DNA of 30,007 nt from an uncultured Alphaproteobacteria bacterium (GTDB lineage Bacteria; Pseudomonadota; Alphaproteobacteria; RF32; CAG-239), in assembly GCA_910585375.1 (NCBI GenBank), contig CAJUCZ010000022.1, forward strand, positions 1 to 30,007, given 5' to 3'. The position numbers and the translations under genes are program-made. The stretch's first letter is position 1, and each line of letters starts with the position of its first letter. This document shows positions 8,804-16,719 of the stretch, one piece after another. Under the pieces are notes generated by a model. The model was not told where the DNA came from and did no database searches. It was given only the letters and a program-made list of their open reading frames with translations.

Positions 8804-9610
8804 TTATTCGGGGCAAATGAATTCGGCAAGGGTCCGAATTTCATGTTTTGCGGCCAGATGCGACATACTCATTTTTAAGCGCAGCTGTGGGTGGGACATA
8901 TCCAAAACCGTCAACCCTTCCAAAAACAGTTCTTTATAAATTGTCCGGTCTTTCATGCCTTCCAAAAAGCGATAACCATACATACGGGCAATTTTTTTCA
9001 AATAGGCGAAAACCAGATTTTTGTTACGGGAGTTGATGTTGGAAAACTTGTTGCCGACGACAATCCAGTTTAAATAAGCTTTACCCTGAGAGGCAAGGTA
9101 TTTTTTTGTTTCCCAGATATATTCGGCGTAGGGTCCGGGATTGGTGATTTTTTCTTTGGCATAGTCAATATCGGCGATTACGCTGACATCAATCATGCTG
9201 TCGGAAATCGGCGTAATTAATGTGTCGGCATATTTATGGGCTTCTTCAAACAGATAATTTTTAGTGCCGGGAGTATCTATGATGATTGCATCGACCTGAT
9301 TGGACAGTTCATAAATCTGAAAACCGACTTTTTCTCTTGCAGCAGGAATAAGATAGTGATTGGGCTCCAGCGAAAAGCGAAAATGTTCGGGAATCGGCAA
9401 GTCTATATTGTTTGCCGAACAAAAATTGATGCGGTTTTCTATGTATTTCGAAAGCGTGCCCTGGCGTCCGTCCAAATCAATTGTAGCAACTTTAAAGCCT
9501 TCCTGCATTAATTTTACTGCTAAATGCATGGAAAGTGTAGATTTGCCGGTTCCGCCCTTTTCGTTGCTGACAACGATGATGTGGGCTTTTTTCTGATTGC
9601 TTTCTGTCAT
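8804..9610 (-). CDS. mipZ: Division-site positioning ATPase MipZ (ParA/MinD family)
   Basis: Deviant-Walker P-loop ATPase of 268 residues. MipZ forms a gradient from the ParB-bound origin regions and blocks FtsZ assembly except at midcell. The deviant Walker A is KGGTGKST at 18-25, followed by the MipZ-like IDLDGRQGTLSKYIENR. Later family-specific features are IDTPG, TPISDSMIDVSVI, a WETKK segment, a NWIVVGNK strand and the C-terminal DRTIYKELFLEGLTVLD. These distinguish it from ParA and MinD; no parB lies next to it. The start overlaps the stop of the upstream carboxypeptidase by one base (TAATG), indicating coupled translation. I see no hairpin terminator after the stop. Confidence 0.93.
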   Translation of the reverse strand: MTESNQKKAHIIVVSNEKGGTGKSTLSMHLAVKLMQEGFKVATIDLDGRQGTLSKYIENRINFCSANNIDLPIPEHFRFSLEPNHYLIPAAREKVGFQIYELSNQVDAIIIDTPGTKNYLFEEAHKYADTLITPISDSMIDVSVIADIDYAKEKITNPGPYAEYIWETKKYLASQGKAYLNWIVVGNKFSNINSRNKNLVFAYLKKIARMYGYRFLEGMKDRTIYKELFLEGLTVLDMSHPQLRLKMSMSHLAAKHEIRTLAEFICPE

Positions 9611-10857
9611 TAGAATTTATTCGCCAAAACAAGTTGTTGTTTATCAGATGCAATTACTATACAAGACTTATTTGATTTTTTCAAACTGTTACATGTGTTA
9701 TTCGCTTCTTTTTTTGCAAAACCGGTCAGCTTGCTACGATAAACAATTGCGGAGGCTGCCTGATGCGGTTCAATATAGATGTCTTTGTCAGCCAGATTTG
9801 TTTCTTTTTTTACGATCATGGCATAATTGCGTGCCTTGGCGTAATTAGAAAAAGCTCCGATTTGAATGGCCCAATTTTTATCATCAGTCTGTGCCGTTGC
9901 GGTTATTGTTCCGGCAGCCTGATTTCCTGTATCTTTATTTTGAATGCCCGATTTGGTTTTTGGGGCTTTTCTTGGTACCGCGGAAGCAATTCTGATTGTG
10001 GAATCCGGTTCAATACGGTTTTTGTCCGTATCTAACAGAGCCAGCTTTTTCAGCCCCTGATCCATCATGGAAGAAACTTTTTTATCACGGAGCTTTGCCG
10101 TATTATGTCCCATTGTAACGGCAATCACACGTTTACCACCGCGTTCGGCAGAGGTGATAATATTAAAGCCGGCGGCATTGGTAAAGCCGGTTTTCATGCC
10201 ATCAGCTCCTTCAAAAGATTTTAAAACGTGGTTGTGGGTATAATAAGTCCGGCCTTTATATGTAAATTTTTTGGCGGAAAAAAGCTTATAGTATTGTGGA
10301 AAATGGTGGTAAACAGCGGCACCGAGGATTGCCATATCGCGGGCGGTTGTCTTTTGAGCTTTGTTAGGCAGGCCGGAAGCGTTTTTAAAAGTGGTGTTTT
10401 TCATGCCGAGTTCGTGGGCAACCTGAGTCATGGTGTTGGCAAAATTTGCTTCCGTATAGCCCAGACCTTCGGCTAAAACGGTCGCGCAATCGTTGGCGGA
10501 TTTTATGACAAGAGCCATAATTGCATCATGGACACTGATTTTTTCTCCGGCACGCAATCCGAGCTTTGAAGGAGAACGGTTGGCGGCATTGCGGGAAACG
10601 GGAAGGTTGTCATCCATTTTTATCAGCCCTTTTTCGAGAGCGTCAAATGTGATGTACAGGGTCATGAGTTTGGTTAATGACGCCGGATAGCGGAGTTTGT
10701 CGGCGGCACTGGATGAAAGGACTTTTCCGGAATCTGCGTCAATTAAAATAGACGAGGTCGAAGCTGTTGCAAACCGGCTGGCAGACAGGCAAAATCCAAG
10801 ACTTAAAAAAATAATGCTAATGTATGAAGGTAATTTTTTTAAAAATTTACTATTCAT
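9610..10857 (-). CDS. dac: D-alanyl-D-alanine carboxypeptidase with SPOR domain (S11 family)
   Basis: Periplasmic low-molecular-weight penicillin-binding protein of 415 residues that trims the terminal D-Ala from peptidoglycan stem peptides. A signal peptide covers about residues 1-32. The three active-site motifs are intact: SLTK at 60-63, SAN at 120-122 and KTG at 222-224. A polar linker at about 285-330 leads to a C-terminal SPOR domain (WAIQIGAFSNYAKARNYA, about 334 onward), which binds denuded septal glycan. The SPOR domain replaces the amphipathic membrane anchor of PBP5 and suggests septal localisation, which fits co-transcription with mipZ. It is preceded by a 140-base spacer shared with the divergent tRNA-His gene. 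Confidence 0.92.
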   Translation of the reverse strand: MNSKFLKKLPSYISIIFLSLGFCLSASRFATASTSSILIDADSGKVLSSSAADKLRYPASLTKLMTLYITFDALEKGLIKMDDNLPVSRNAANRSPSKLGLRAGEKISVHDAIMALVIKSANDCATVLAEGLGYTEANFANTMTQVAHELGMKNTTFKNASGLPNKAQKTTARDMAILGAAVYHHFPQYYKLFSAKKFTYKGRTYYTHNHVLKSFEGADGMKTGFTNAAGFNIITSAERGGKRVIAVTMGHNTAKLRDKKVSSMMDQGLKKLALLDTDKNRIEPDSTIRIASAVPRKAPKTKSGIQNKDTGNQAAGTITATAQTDDKNWAIQIGAFSNYAKARNYAMIVKKETNLADKDIYIEPHQAASAIVYRSKLTGFAKKEANNTCNSLKKSNKSCIVIASDKQQLVLANKF

Positions 10858-10954
10858 TTTTTCCGCTCATTAAGAATTCTCGTTTATTTTTAATGATTAC
10901 GCGCAAAAAGAAAATAAATTGTTAATTTTTTCGATTAATTTGAATTTTTTTAGC

Positions 10955-10983
10955 TTGACTTTAGTTGTGTTTGTATGTAAAAG
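10955..10983 (+). promoter_or_regulatory. Likely sigma-70 type promoter of tRNA-His
   Basis: TTGACT at 10955-10960, a 17-base spacer and TAAAAG at 10978-10983 lie 15 bases before the mature tRNA 5' end. The -35 match is good (5/6) and the -10 weaker (4/6). Position supports the call; no other candidate is as well placed. Confidence 0.5.
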
Positions 10984-10997
10984 TGGCTTTGTCTTAT

Positions 10998-11074
10998 GGC
11001 GAACGTAGCTCAGTTGGTAGAGCCCCGGTTTGTGGTACCGGTTGTCGTGGGTTCGAGTCCCATCGTTCGCCCCA
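10998..11074 (+). tRNA. tRNA-His (anticodon GTG)
   Basis: Complete cloverleaf: acceptor GCGAACG (10999-11005) pairs with CGTTCGC (11064-11070). The D stem is GCTC/GAGC. The anticodon stem CCGGT/ACCGG encloses loop TTGTGGT with anticodon GTG. The T arm GTGGG-TTCGAGT-CCCAT follows. CCA is encoded (11072-11074). A G at -1 (10998) faces C73 (11071), the canonical bacterial histidine identity pair. A terminator follows at once. A minus-strand reading frame over this gene is a database-type artefact of antisense tRNA. Confidence 0.98.
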
Positions 11075-11077
11075 TTC

Positions 11078-11111
11078 AAACCCTAGGTTTTCCTAGGGTT
11101 TTTAATTTTTA
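11078..11111 (+). terminator. Intrinsic terminator of tRNA-His
   Basis: AAACCCTAGG at 11078-11087 and CCTAGGGTTT at 11092-11101 form a perfect 10-bp stem with a TTTT loop. A T-rich run (TTTAATTTTT) overlaps and follows the stem. It starts four bases after the CCA end. Confidence 0.88.
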
Positions 11112-11364
11112 AGTGATTTTATAAAATTTTTAAATCTTGTTAAACGATTTGATAAATTGGATAACAACAGGTGATTTTCTGCACAAATTTTGCACAGAGA
11201 AAAAAACAAAATGAGGCTTCAATTTTAGAAGATGCATGAGGCTGTATATGGCATATCCATAAAAGCACTGCACAACCTGGGAAGTCAGCAATTAAGCAAA
11301 GCATGGGGCATTACTCTATGCCGTCTCCCCATTTTTGAATTTGTTTTTTAGGTGCCTTTAGGGT
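11112..11364. other. Intergenic stretch, no convincing gene
   Basis: AT-rich spacer between tRNA-His and the convergent Cys-rich gene. TGCACA occurs twice around 11177-11200. A 39-codon plus-strand frame (11232-11351, starting MHEAVYGIS) has no ribosome binding site and no recognised similarity. At its 3' end GGCAT-TACTCT-ATGCC (11308-11323) is nested between GGGG and CCCC and followed by T-rich sequence. That could be a terminator-like hairpin of a small RNA or the remnant of an inserted element next to the tRNA. No duplicated tRNA 3' end was found in the window. Confidence 0.4.
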
Positions 11365-11370
11365 ATAAAC

Positions 11371-11398
11371 AAAAACTGCCGGAAATTTTTCCGGCAGT
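11371..11398 (-). terminator. Intrinsic terminator of the Cys-rich gene
   Basis: ACTGCCGGAAA and TTTCCGGCAGT (11375-11385 and 11388-11398) form an 11-bp inverted repeat with a 2-base centre. On the minus strand it is followed by TTTTTGTTT (the plus-strand A-run ending at 11375). It lies about 15 bases after the stop of the Cys-rich gene. Confidence 0.88.
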
Positions 11399-11412
11399 CG
11401 GGTTTGTTTATG

Positions 11413-12534
11413 TTATTTGCAGCAATACCACAGATAGTTGCAACCCATGTCGGTGCAGCCTTCACCGGTACCAAGATCATTGCAGGTGCGGCTGCTCTGC
11501 CACGGGCTTAACTGACATCCGGGTTGGCTTCTCCATTGAGCGCAGGTGTCTGTACAAGTTTTTCTTTCACATGAACCGTTTTTGCAGGTATAACCGCTTC
11601 CGCAATCGCTGTCAGAGCAGCAGTTTTTACAGCTTCCTCCGCAGTCTTTTTTGCCGTTAGGACAAACGCAGGTTCCGTTGGAACAGGTTTTGCCGCCATT
11701 ACAGGTTACTCCGGCACAAGGGTCAGTTGATTTGCAGTTGTAATAACAGGTGTTTCCACAAACTGTTGTGGTTGAACAAGTTTGTCCGCTTGGCTGAGAT
11801 GACGAGTATCCTTTGCTTGAACAGGTATCGGTACAGCTCGGTGTATCCGGTTTAGGGTCAGGATCAGGGGAATCCGGTATATTCGGGATATCAGGTTCTT
11901 CCGGATCGGGCTCTGGCTCTGGTTCCGGTTCGCAGTAGGACGAATCGCACCAACATTCGGTACAGGGTGGCGGAGGTGTGGAACAGGTAACGCATGCCTG
12001 TCCGTTAAAGTCATTGTATCCACCGCTGTAAGAGGTTTCTTCGCCGGCGGAGCAGCTTGTGTTGCAATCATTGCCGTAACGGCAGACGTAACAGGTTTCG
12101 CCGCAGCCGGTAGAGGAATAGTGGTCAAAAACATAAGGGTAAGAGCAGCTGCTGGTAGATCCTTCGCGGCAGCGGGTATCGCAGCATTCTTCATATTTTC
12201 CGTCACAAATTTCTCCGACGCCGCGGTAGGGCGAAGTACAAATCTTATTATAAGTTGCCGGACAATAACATTCGGTAATCCAGTCGTCACTGTGCGGACA
12301 GGTCTTGTCAAAAATTTTGGGACTTGGGCATTGCGGGTTGTCTAAGGAAAGGTGGTATTTAGGATTGGTTGAGCGTTGGCATAAACAATAATCTTCGCCG
12401 CCGCCTTCACAGTCATCGGGGAATATCATCGGTTCTTCTTCAAAGTCCGGAAGAAATGTGGTTTTTGCATCGCTTGAGGATGAAAAACAGGTAGCCAATA
12501 TCGTAAAGATAAAAGCACTGCTCTTACTTTTCAT
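11413..12534 (-). CDS. Exported cysteine-rich repeat protein
   Basis: Protein of 373 residues with about 51 cysteines. The N-terminus MKSKSSAFIFTILATC is a signal peptide; LATC could be a lipobox, but Thr at -1 is unusual. The mature part has Cys-dense modules (about 40-205). An acidic Pro-rich linker follows, with EPEPEPEPDPEEPDIP and a DPDPKPDTP stretch (about 206-237). A second Cys-dense part to the end contains CNGGKTCSNGTCVC-type, EGF/TIL-like spacing. Cysteines this dense imply many disulfides and an extracytoplasmic or surface location. A module with SSTGCGETCYVC recurs in the truncated protein at 29424-30007 (SSTECGSGCYEC), so the two are paralogues. It has its own TTGACA promoter and terminator, so it is monocistronic. 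Function unknown; surface adhesin or envelope structural protein are guesses. Confidence 0.8.
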   Translation of the reverse strand: MKSKSSAFIFTILATCFSSSSDAKTTFLPDFEEEPMIFPDDCEGGGEDYCLCQRSTNPKYHLSLDNPQCPSPKIFDKTCPHSDDWITECYCPATYNKICTSPYRGVGEICDGKYEECCDTRCREGSTSSCSYPYVFDHYSSTGCGETCYVCRYGNDCNTSCSAGEETSYSGGYNDFNGQACVTCSTPPPPCTECWCDSSYCEPEPEPEPDPEEPDIPNIPDSPDPDPKPDTPSCTDTCSSKGYSSSQPSGQTCSTTTVCGNTCYYNCKSTDPCAGVTCNGGKTCSNGTCVCPNGKKDCGGSCKNCCSDSDCGSGYTCKNGSCERKTCTDTCAQWRSQPGCQLSPWQSSRTCNDLGTGEGCTDMGCNYLWYCCK

Positions 12535-12565
12535 AATGTCTTCTCCACTACGCTACACATCTTTT

Positions 12566-12594
12566 ATTGTGCCATAACATACGGTCTTTGTCAA
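12566..12594 (-). promoter_or_regulatory. Sigma-70 type promoter of the Cys-rich gene
   Basis: On the minus strand TTGACA (plus 12589-12594) is followed by a 17-base spacer and CACAAT (plus 12566-12571). The -35 is a perfect consensus, the -10 matches 4/6. Expected transcription start is about 12558, giving a short leader with GGAG before the ATG at 12534. Confidence 0.6.
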
Positions 12595-12610
12595 TTAATG
12601 AATAAATCGG

Positions 12611-12655
12611 ATAAAATAAAAGGCATAAATACAAGATTTATGCCTTTTATTTTAT
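12611..12655 (-). terminator. Bidirectional terminator after virD4 (20-bp perfect inverted repeat)
   Basis: 12611-12630 and 12636-12655 are exact reverse complements around the 5-base loop ACAAG. The stem core is AGGCATAAAT/ATTTATGCCT and the outer arms are A/T-only, giving TTTTATTTTAT on either strand. It lies 14 bases past the virD4 stop, so its main role should be to end the coupling-protein operon and separate it from the Cys-rich gene. Confidence 0.88.
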
Positions 12656-12669
12656 ATGTGGGATTTTGA

Positions 12670-14874
12670 TTATTTACTCAATTCTTCTTCTGTGAATTCT
12701 GCATCATCAGCATTTTCTTCATATTCAATGCCTAATTTGGCCAACATATCGTCATTAATGTCTTCGCGTTGGGCAACGATCCAGTCAGGGACGTAAGGCG
12801 ACGGAGGAAGAGCCTGCAGGGCTTTCATTCTTTTATCCAGATACCAACGCGGCGAATCGGCCATAATCGGGCGGTCAATAAAGCCTTGCATCAGGACAAC
12901 CTGTTTTAACATAGGCAAGCTTAACAAGTCCGTACCGCTGATAACCGGTGTGCCCTGTAACTGGTAGCTGACGTTTTTGGCGAACGGGTTGGCACTTTTG
13001 CTCATTCCTTCACTCTTTGAGAAAGAGGTGGTTTGCACCGTTTTGTTACCAATCATTTTAGAAAAACGCTGGGCGGTCTGCTCGTTGTTTTGTGACAAAA
13101 TGACTTTGCAGGCGGTTGTGGAGATAACTGTTTCAAGGTCATCTTTACCGTATTTGCCGGAGATTTGTCCCAAGTCCTGTCCGATAAGCAAATAGGCCAC
13201 TTTTTGTCCGCGGCCGACGGCCGGACCCTCGATAACGGCAGTCAGTTTGGGCATGGTCGGAAACTCATCAAGTACGAACAGTGCGGGGAACGGACCCATT
13301 TTGCCGTCGCTTTTGTGCACGGATTTGGGCGGGTTGGCAATCAGGTATCTGGACATGGAGTCAATAAAAATACCGGAAATTGTGCTCAGTGCGGCAGCAT
13401 CGACCACGTTTACGGAAAGGTAAACCGAGATCGGTTTGAATTCGCCGGTAATCGGATCTTTGACGCCGCGCAAGTCTTTAAACTGGATGTCACTAAAGCT
13501 GGTACGGGCAACCACTGCCGAGTTTTTGAAAATGTTCAGTCCGGCAAATGCTGTTGACATGACGGAACCGCGTTCTTTATCCGGCATTGAGCTCAGCTGG
13601 CTCAATTCTGTAATACAACGCGGGGCATAGCCGAATTTTTCCGCTTCTTCAACGGCGGCGTCAAGCAAGTCGCGCATAGGATCGGCAAAAGCGGCGGACT
13701 GGTCGCCTTCATTCATGCGGCGTTTGATTTCTTTCGACTGTTTGATTTGCGCTTCGGTAATCCATTCCAGAATCATGGCAATACAGGCTTCGTGCCCGAT
13801 CCATTTTTCCGGCAGAAGCGCCCATGTGCCGATTGGCAGGTAGTTGTCTATGGTCAGTGTGTTGTTTCTGAGGTTGGAAATGGCTATTTTGGCGGCAGTA
13901 TCTTTCATTGCGCTGTAATAGCCTTCCAAAACCTTGCGGTCTTCCAAGTCGAGCTTGCCTTCATAAACACGGCCGATAAAATAGTCGTTGGCGCGGGCTT
14001 TTTCACATTTGGAAACTATAAAGTGAATAAAACCGGTCAAAGCAGCGCGTCCGGTTTGTGACCAGTGCGGGTCTGCGCCGCCTTTTGGGTCTTCTACCAG
14101 AATTTTGCACATGGAATCAACGTACATGTCTCGATCCGGTCCGACTTGCGGTACGGCATTGGCAGACAAGGCGTTCCAGCTCGGATAATATATACCTTCG
14201 GCCGGGTTGTCTTCCGCACCCCAGTTGATGACGAAAACGGGCCCTTCTTTGGCACGGGCACCGGTCGTGGAGAAGCACAAGTCCTGTTTCGGGTCGTTAA
14301 CGATGATGCTCATGCCGGGGGAATTGAAAATCGTAGGCATTACCACGCTAACGGTTTTACCGGTTCCCGGAGGCGCGCAGCACAGGACGGAAAGGGTTTC
14401 GCTCATGCGCAAAAGATGGCCTTTGAAGCGGCCGAGTACAATACAAAAGCCGGTCAGGAGTTTCATTTTTTTTATGTCGGCCAAGGTGGCTATGCGGGCA
14501 GAACCGTGAATATTGGATTGAAAACGATACGGATTGAGCAGAATTCCGCCCATTAACCCAACCGGAAAGACGATGAACGGCAAAGCCGGAAGCCACAGGC
14601 TGAAAGAAAACGGCCCCTGATAACGCGACACCTGTCCGAACCAGTTCCAGTAACGTGACATCAGATAATCGGGGTTTTCAAGCACTACTTTGATAAAACG
14701 CGTGGCAACGCTGAGTGAATCTTTAGAGATGCCACTGCCGATGAGGTATCCGAGGGGCATGCATATAACAGCCAAAAAGGCTGTCAGAGTGCAGGTAATA
14801 ATGATTGTAAGCACTACCCATTTGACGGCGTTATTATATTCTTCCCATTCGCTGCCGGATCTGTCTATTGCCAT
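12670..14874 (-). CDS. virD4: VirD4/TraG-family type IV coupling ATPase
   Basis: Membrane-anchored hexameric ATPase family that brings substrates (protein or DNA-protein) to type IV secretion channels. The protein has 734 residues. Two N-terminal membrane segments lie at about 20-45 and 92-113. A family segment with HGSARIAT follows at about 123-130. Walker A is APPGTGKT at 167-174, IVNDPKQD lies at 191-198 and Walker B is LFVLDEF at 532-538. The C-terminal part includes a YLLIGQDLGQI segment typical of TraG/VirD4 proteins. AGGA seven bases upstream supports the start. It is last in a minus-strand run after four unrecognised genes, nine bases after the preceding stop. No virB or dot/icm channel gene is visible in this window, so the channel is elsewhere or absent. 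Substrate type cannot be told from sequence. Confidence 0.93.
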   Translation of the reverse strand: MAIDRSGSEWEEYNNAVKWVVLTIIITCTLTAFLAVICMPLGYLIGSGISKDSLSVATRFIKVVLENPDYLMSRYWNWFGQVSRYQGPFSFSLWLPALPFIVFPVGLMGGILLNPYRFQSNIHGSARIATLADIKKMKLLTGFCIVLGRFKGHLLRMSETLSVLCCAPPGTGKTVSVVMPTIFNSPGMSIIVNDPKQDLCFSTTGARAKEGPVFVINWGAEDNPAEGIYYPSWNALSANAVPQVGPDRDMYVDSMCKILVEDPKGGADPHWSQTGRAALTGFIHFIVSKCEKARANDYFIGRVYEGKLDLEDRKVLEGYYSAMKDTAAKIAISNLRNNTLTIDNYLPIGTWALLPEKWIGHEACIAMILEWITEAQIKQSKEIKRRMNEGDQSAAFADPMRDLLDAAVEEAEKFGYAPRCITELSQLSSMPDKERGSVMSTAFAGLNIFKNSAVVARTSFSDIQFKDLRGVKDPITGEFKPISVYLSVNVVDAAALSTISGIFIDSMSRYLIANPPKSVHKSDGKMGPFPALFVLDEFPTMPKLTAVIEGPAVGRGQKVAYLLIGQDLGQISGKYGKDDLETVISTTACKVILSQNNEQTAQRFSKMIGNKTVQTTSFSKSEGMSKSANPFAKNVSYQLQGTPVISGTDLLSLPMLKQVVLMQGFIDRPIMADSPRWYLDKRMKALQALPPSPYVPDWIVAQREDINDDMLAKLGIEYEENADDAEFTEEELSK

Positions 14875-14883
14875 TTATTGTTC

Positions 14884-16224
14884 CTATGCAATGCTTCTAA
14901 CAAATTTTTTCAGTTTTTCAAATTCGTCTTTTTCAATCGGGGATTCCGCATCCTCAAGACTCTTTGAGAACAATTTTAATTCTTTTGGAGAGCCTCTGTC
15001 AATCCTTGTGACGGAGATATTCATATTATCCCAAATTTCAAACATATCCTCGGCGTTAATGATATTGCCGATCTGAATAATTACAAAAGCAGAAAGTGTA
15101 TATTCCAGTCCGGATTCTTCCAGTTTGGCTTTCAGAGCCTGACGGGCGATATCTATTTTGCGCACCGGCGAAATGCGGTGGGAACTTTCCGAAAACCACA
15201 GCGGTTCCTCATCGTTAAAGCGTTCTTCGTCAGCAAGCCAGTCGCCGGGCTCTTTGTCGATCAGACAGAGGTTAATATGGTTTCCGGAAACGGCAATAAA
15301 GTCTACCAGTGTGCTTCTGATGGTGGCTGCGGTAATAATTTCATAGCCTTTTTGTTTGATGACTTCCAGTGTGGAATTGGATACGCGCGGCGCTTTGCCG
15401 GATTCAAGCGGAGACATTTTTTTGTTGTTTGCCGCCGGAGCAACTTGTTTGGCACTGCCGGACTGGTTGGCGTTGTCTTTTCGGGGTTGTCTGGTTTGGG
15501 TGTTTTCACGCGTTTTTCCGGTATCTTTTTTCTTGTTGTTACGGGCAGGGGTATCTTCAGTCCGCAACGGCGCCGGTTTTTCTGCCGGTTTATCGTCAAA
15601 GGCATCAATATTGAACTCAAAGTCATCGTCATCGTCAAACTGAAACAGCGAATGGTCAAAAACAGCCGGAGCCGGAATTGCTGCCTCTTTTTCTATCAGA
15701 CTCGGGCTTTGCGGCAATGGTTTGGGTGCGGCCGGCGTTATTGTTTTGGCCGCGGGTTTCGGAGCCGTATTTTTGTTTGATTTATCTTCGGCGTAATAAG
15801 AATTGTCCAGAACTATGCCAATGCTGCGCGGTCGGATTTCTTTATAGGATTTTTTCTTTTTTACACCTTTGAGAGAAGAATTGGTGATGATTTTGACCGG
15901 TTTTAAAAATGACCTCTTTATCATCTGCCAAGGGATGATAAACAGGCGGCCGATGATGTTTTCCCAGCATATGAGGCTCAATGCGGCCCAGCCGGTGAGC
16001 CAGAGCGGAATAAACGTTAAGATAATCAGGATAAACGCCCATTCTTTGGGTTCGTCAATTACCCAGCCGGAAAGCCATAAGTTCCATGCAATATTCCAAT
16101 GTTCGGGATTGAAAATGTCAAAATACCAGTTTTGGAGCATGATAATCCGAATCCCTTCCAGAAAGAATATGCTCCAGAAAAGACCGACAATTATAACCCT
16201 GCTTAAAACAAGTACCGGTTTCAA
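14884..16224 (-). CDS. Membrane protein of the coupling-protein cluster, with C-terminal soluble domain
   Basis: Protein of 446 residues, not recognised. The start codon is TTG, supported by GGGAG six bases upstream. Hydrophobic segments lie at about 9-30 and 62-86. A basic stretch, then a long low-complexity linker (about 130-285) rich in Pro, Ala, Lys and acidic residues, including a DDDDDFEF block, separate them from a folded C-terminal domain at about 290-446. That domain has alternating strands and helices (DFIAVSGNHINLCLIDKEPGDW, then PLWFSESSHRISPVRK, given here in parts of the same region). A degenerate nuclease-like fold is possible but unproven. The N-terminal 100 residues resemble those of the next upstream gene: FDIFNPEHW with GWVIDEPKEWAF here, FDLFSPLSW with GGIIRESKDYAF there. 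Position directly before virD4 suggests a partner of the coupling ATPase. Confidence 0.75.
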   Translation of the reverse strand: MKPVLVLSRVIIVGLFWSIFFLEGIRIIMLQNWYFDIFNPEHWNIAWNLWLSGWVIDEPKEWAFILIILTFIPLWLTGWAALSLICWENIIGRLFIIPWQMIKRSFLKPVKIITNSSLKGVKKKKSYKEIRPRSIGIVLDNSYYAEDKSNKNTAPKPAAKTITPAAPKPLPQSPSLIEKEAAIPAPAVFDHSLFQFDDDDDFEFNIDAFDDKPAEKPAPLRTEDTPARNNKKKDTGKTRENTQTRQPRKDNANQSGSAKQVAPAANNKKMSPLESGKAPRVSNSTLEVIKQKGYEIITAATIRSTLVDFIAVSGNHINLCLIDKEPGDWLADEERFNDEEPLWFSESSHRISPVRKIDIARQALKAKLEESGLEYTLSAFVIIQIGNIINAEDMFEIWDNMNISVTRIDRGSPKELKLFSKSLEDAESPIEKDEFEKLKKFVRSIA

Positions 16225-16236
16225 TATTTTCTCCCG

Positions 16237-16719
16237 TTAATTTTTTTGCCGAGCTTTGCTCAGTCTGTTTTTTACCGCCTCGCGGATTTTGTCCGCATCC
16301 TGTTCCGGATTGGGCTTGACCGCGTTGGTGGCAATTTTGATGTCTTCTTCCACTTTGGTGCTTTGCCCCATGTTTTTCAGAACAAAACGTTTACCGGCCT
16401 GCGAACCGTATTTTTTTATGATATGCCGGTTATAAGCCTCAAAAGGCCAGGTAATGATTTTGCTCAGGCGGATGCGACAAAGCCAACGCCATCCGATAAT
16501 CCAGATAAACGGCAGCAGTAAAAGCGTTAAAAGAAAGGCATAATCTTTGCTTTCGCGGATTATGCCGCCATGGTTCCAAAATGCGGCGATTTTTTGCCAG
16601 CTCAGCGGCGAGAAAAGATCAAAACCCCAAAAATACAAAAACAAAATATTGGCATAGTAGAAGAACAAATAGCTCCAGACTATGCCGATTATTCCGGTTT
16701 TGAATGTTTTTGCAATCAT
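16237..16719 (-). CDS. Small membrane protein, paralogue of the neighbouring 446-residue protein
   Basis: Protein of 160 residues, not recognised. Hydrophobic segments lie at about 10-31 and 60-79, followed by a basic, hydrophilic tail. The membrane part aligns with residues 10-100 of the downstream gene: FDLFSP, a following Trp, an ESKDYAFLL stretch and a GWRWL turn match FDIFNP, W, EPKEWAFIL and GWAAL. It lacks that protein's linker and C-terminal domain. The ATG overlaps the upstream stop as ATGA and the stop lies 12 bases before the next start, so it is translationally coupled within the virD4 run. A tandem duplication followed by divergence is inferred. Function unknown, possibly an assembly partner of VirD4 or of its paralogue. 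Confidence 0.75.
   Translation of the reverse strand: MIAKTFKTGIIGIVWSYLFFYYANILFLYFWGFDLFSPLSWQKIAAFWNHGGIIRESKDYAFLLTLLLLPFIWIIGWRWLCRIRLSKIITWPFEAYNRHIIKKYGSQAGKRFVLKNMGQSTKVEEDIKIATNAVKPNPEQDADKIREAVKNRLSKARQKN

Noticed and set aside
8751..8939. Plus-strand frame starting MTEKQELFELYRKI
   Set aside because: Looks protein-like for 20 codons but lacks a ribosome binding site and then runs antisense through the well supported end of mipZ.
10897..11079. 60-codon minus-strand frame over tRNA-His
   Set aside because: Its product contains the GTRTHD...YQLSYVRH pattern that arises from reading tRNA antisense; a known annotation artefact.
11706..12311. 201-codon frame within the Cys-rich gene in another phase
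   Set aside because: A shadow of the true frame; no signal, start or domain.
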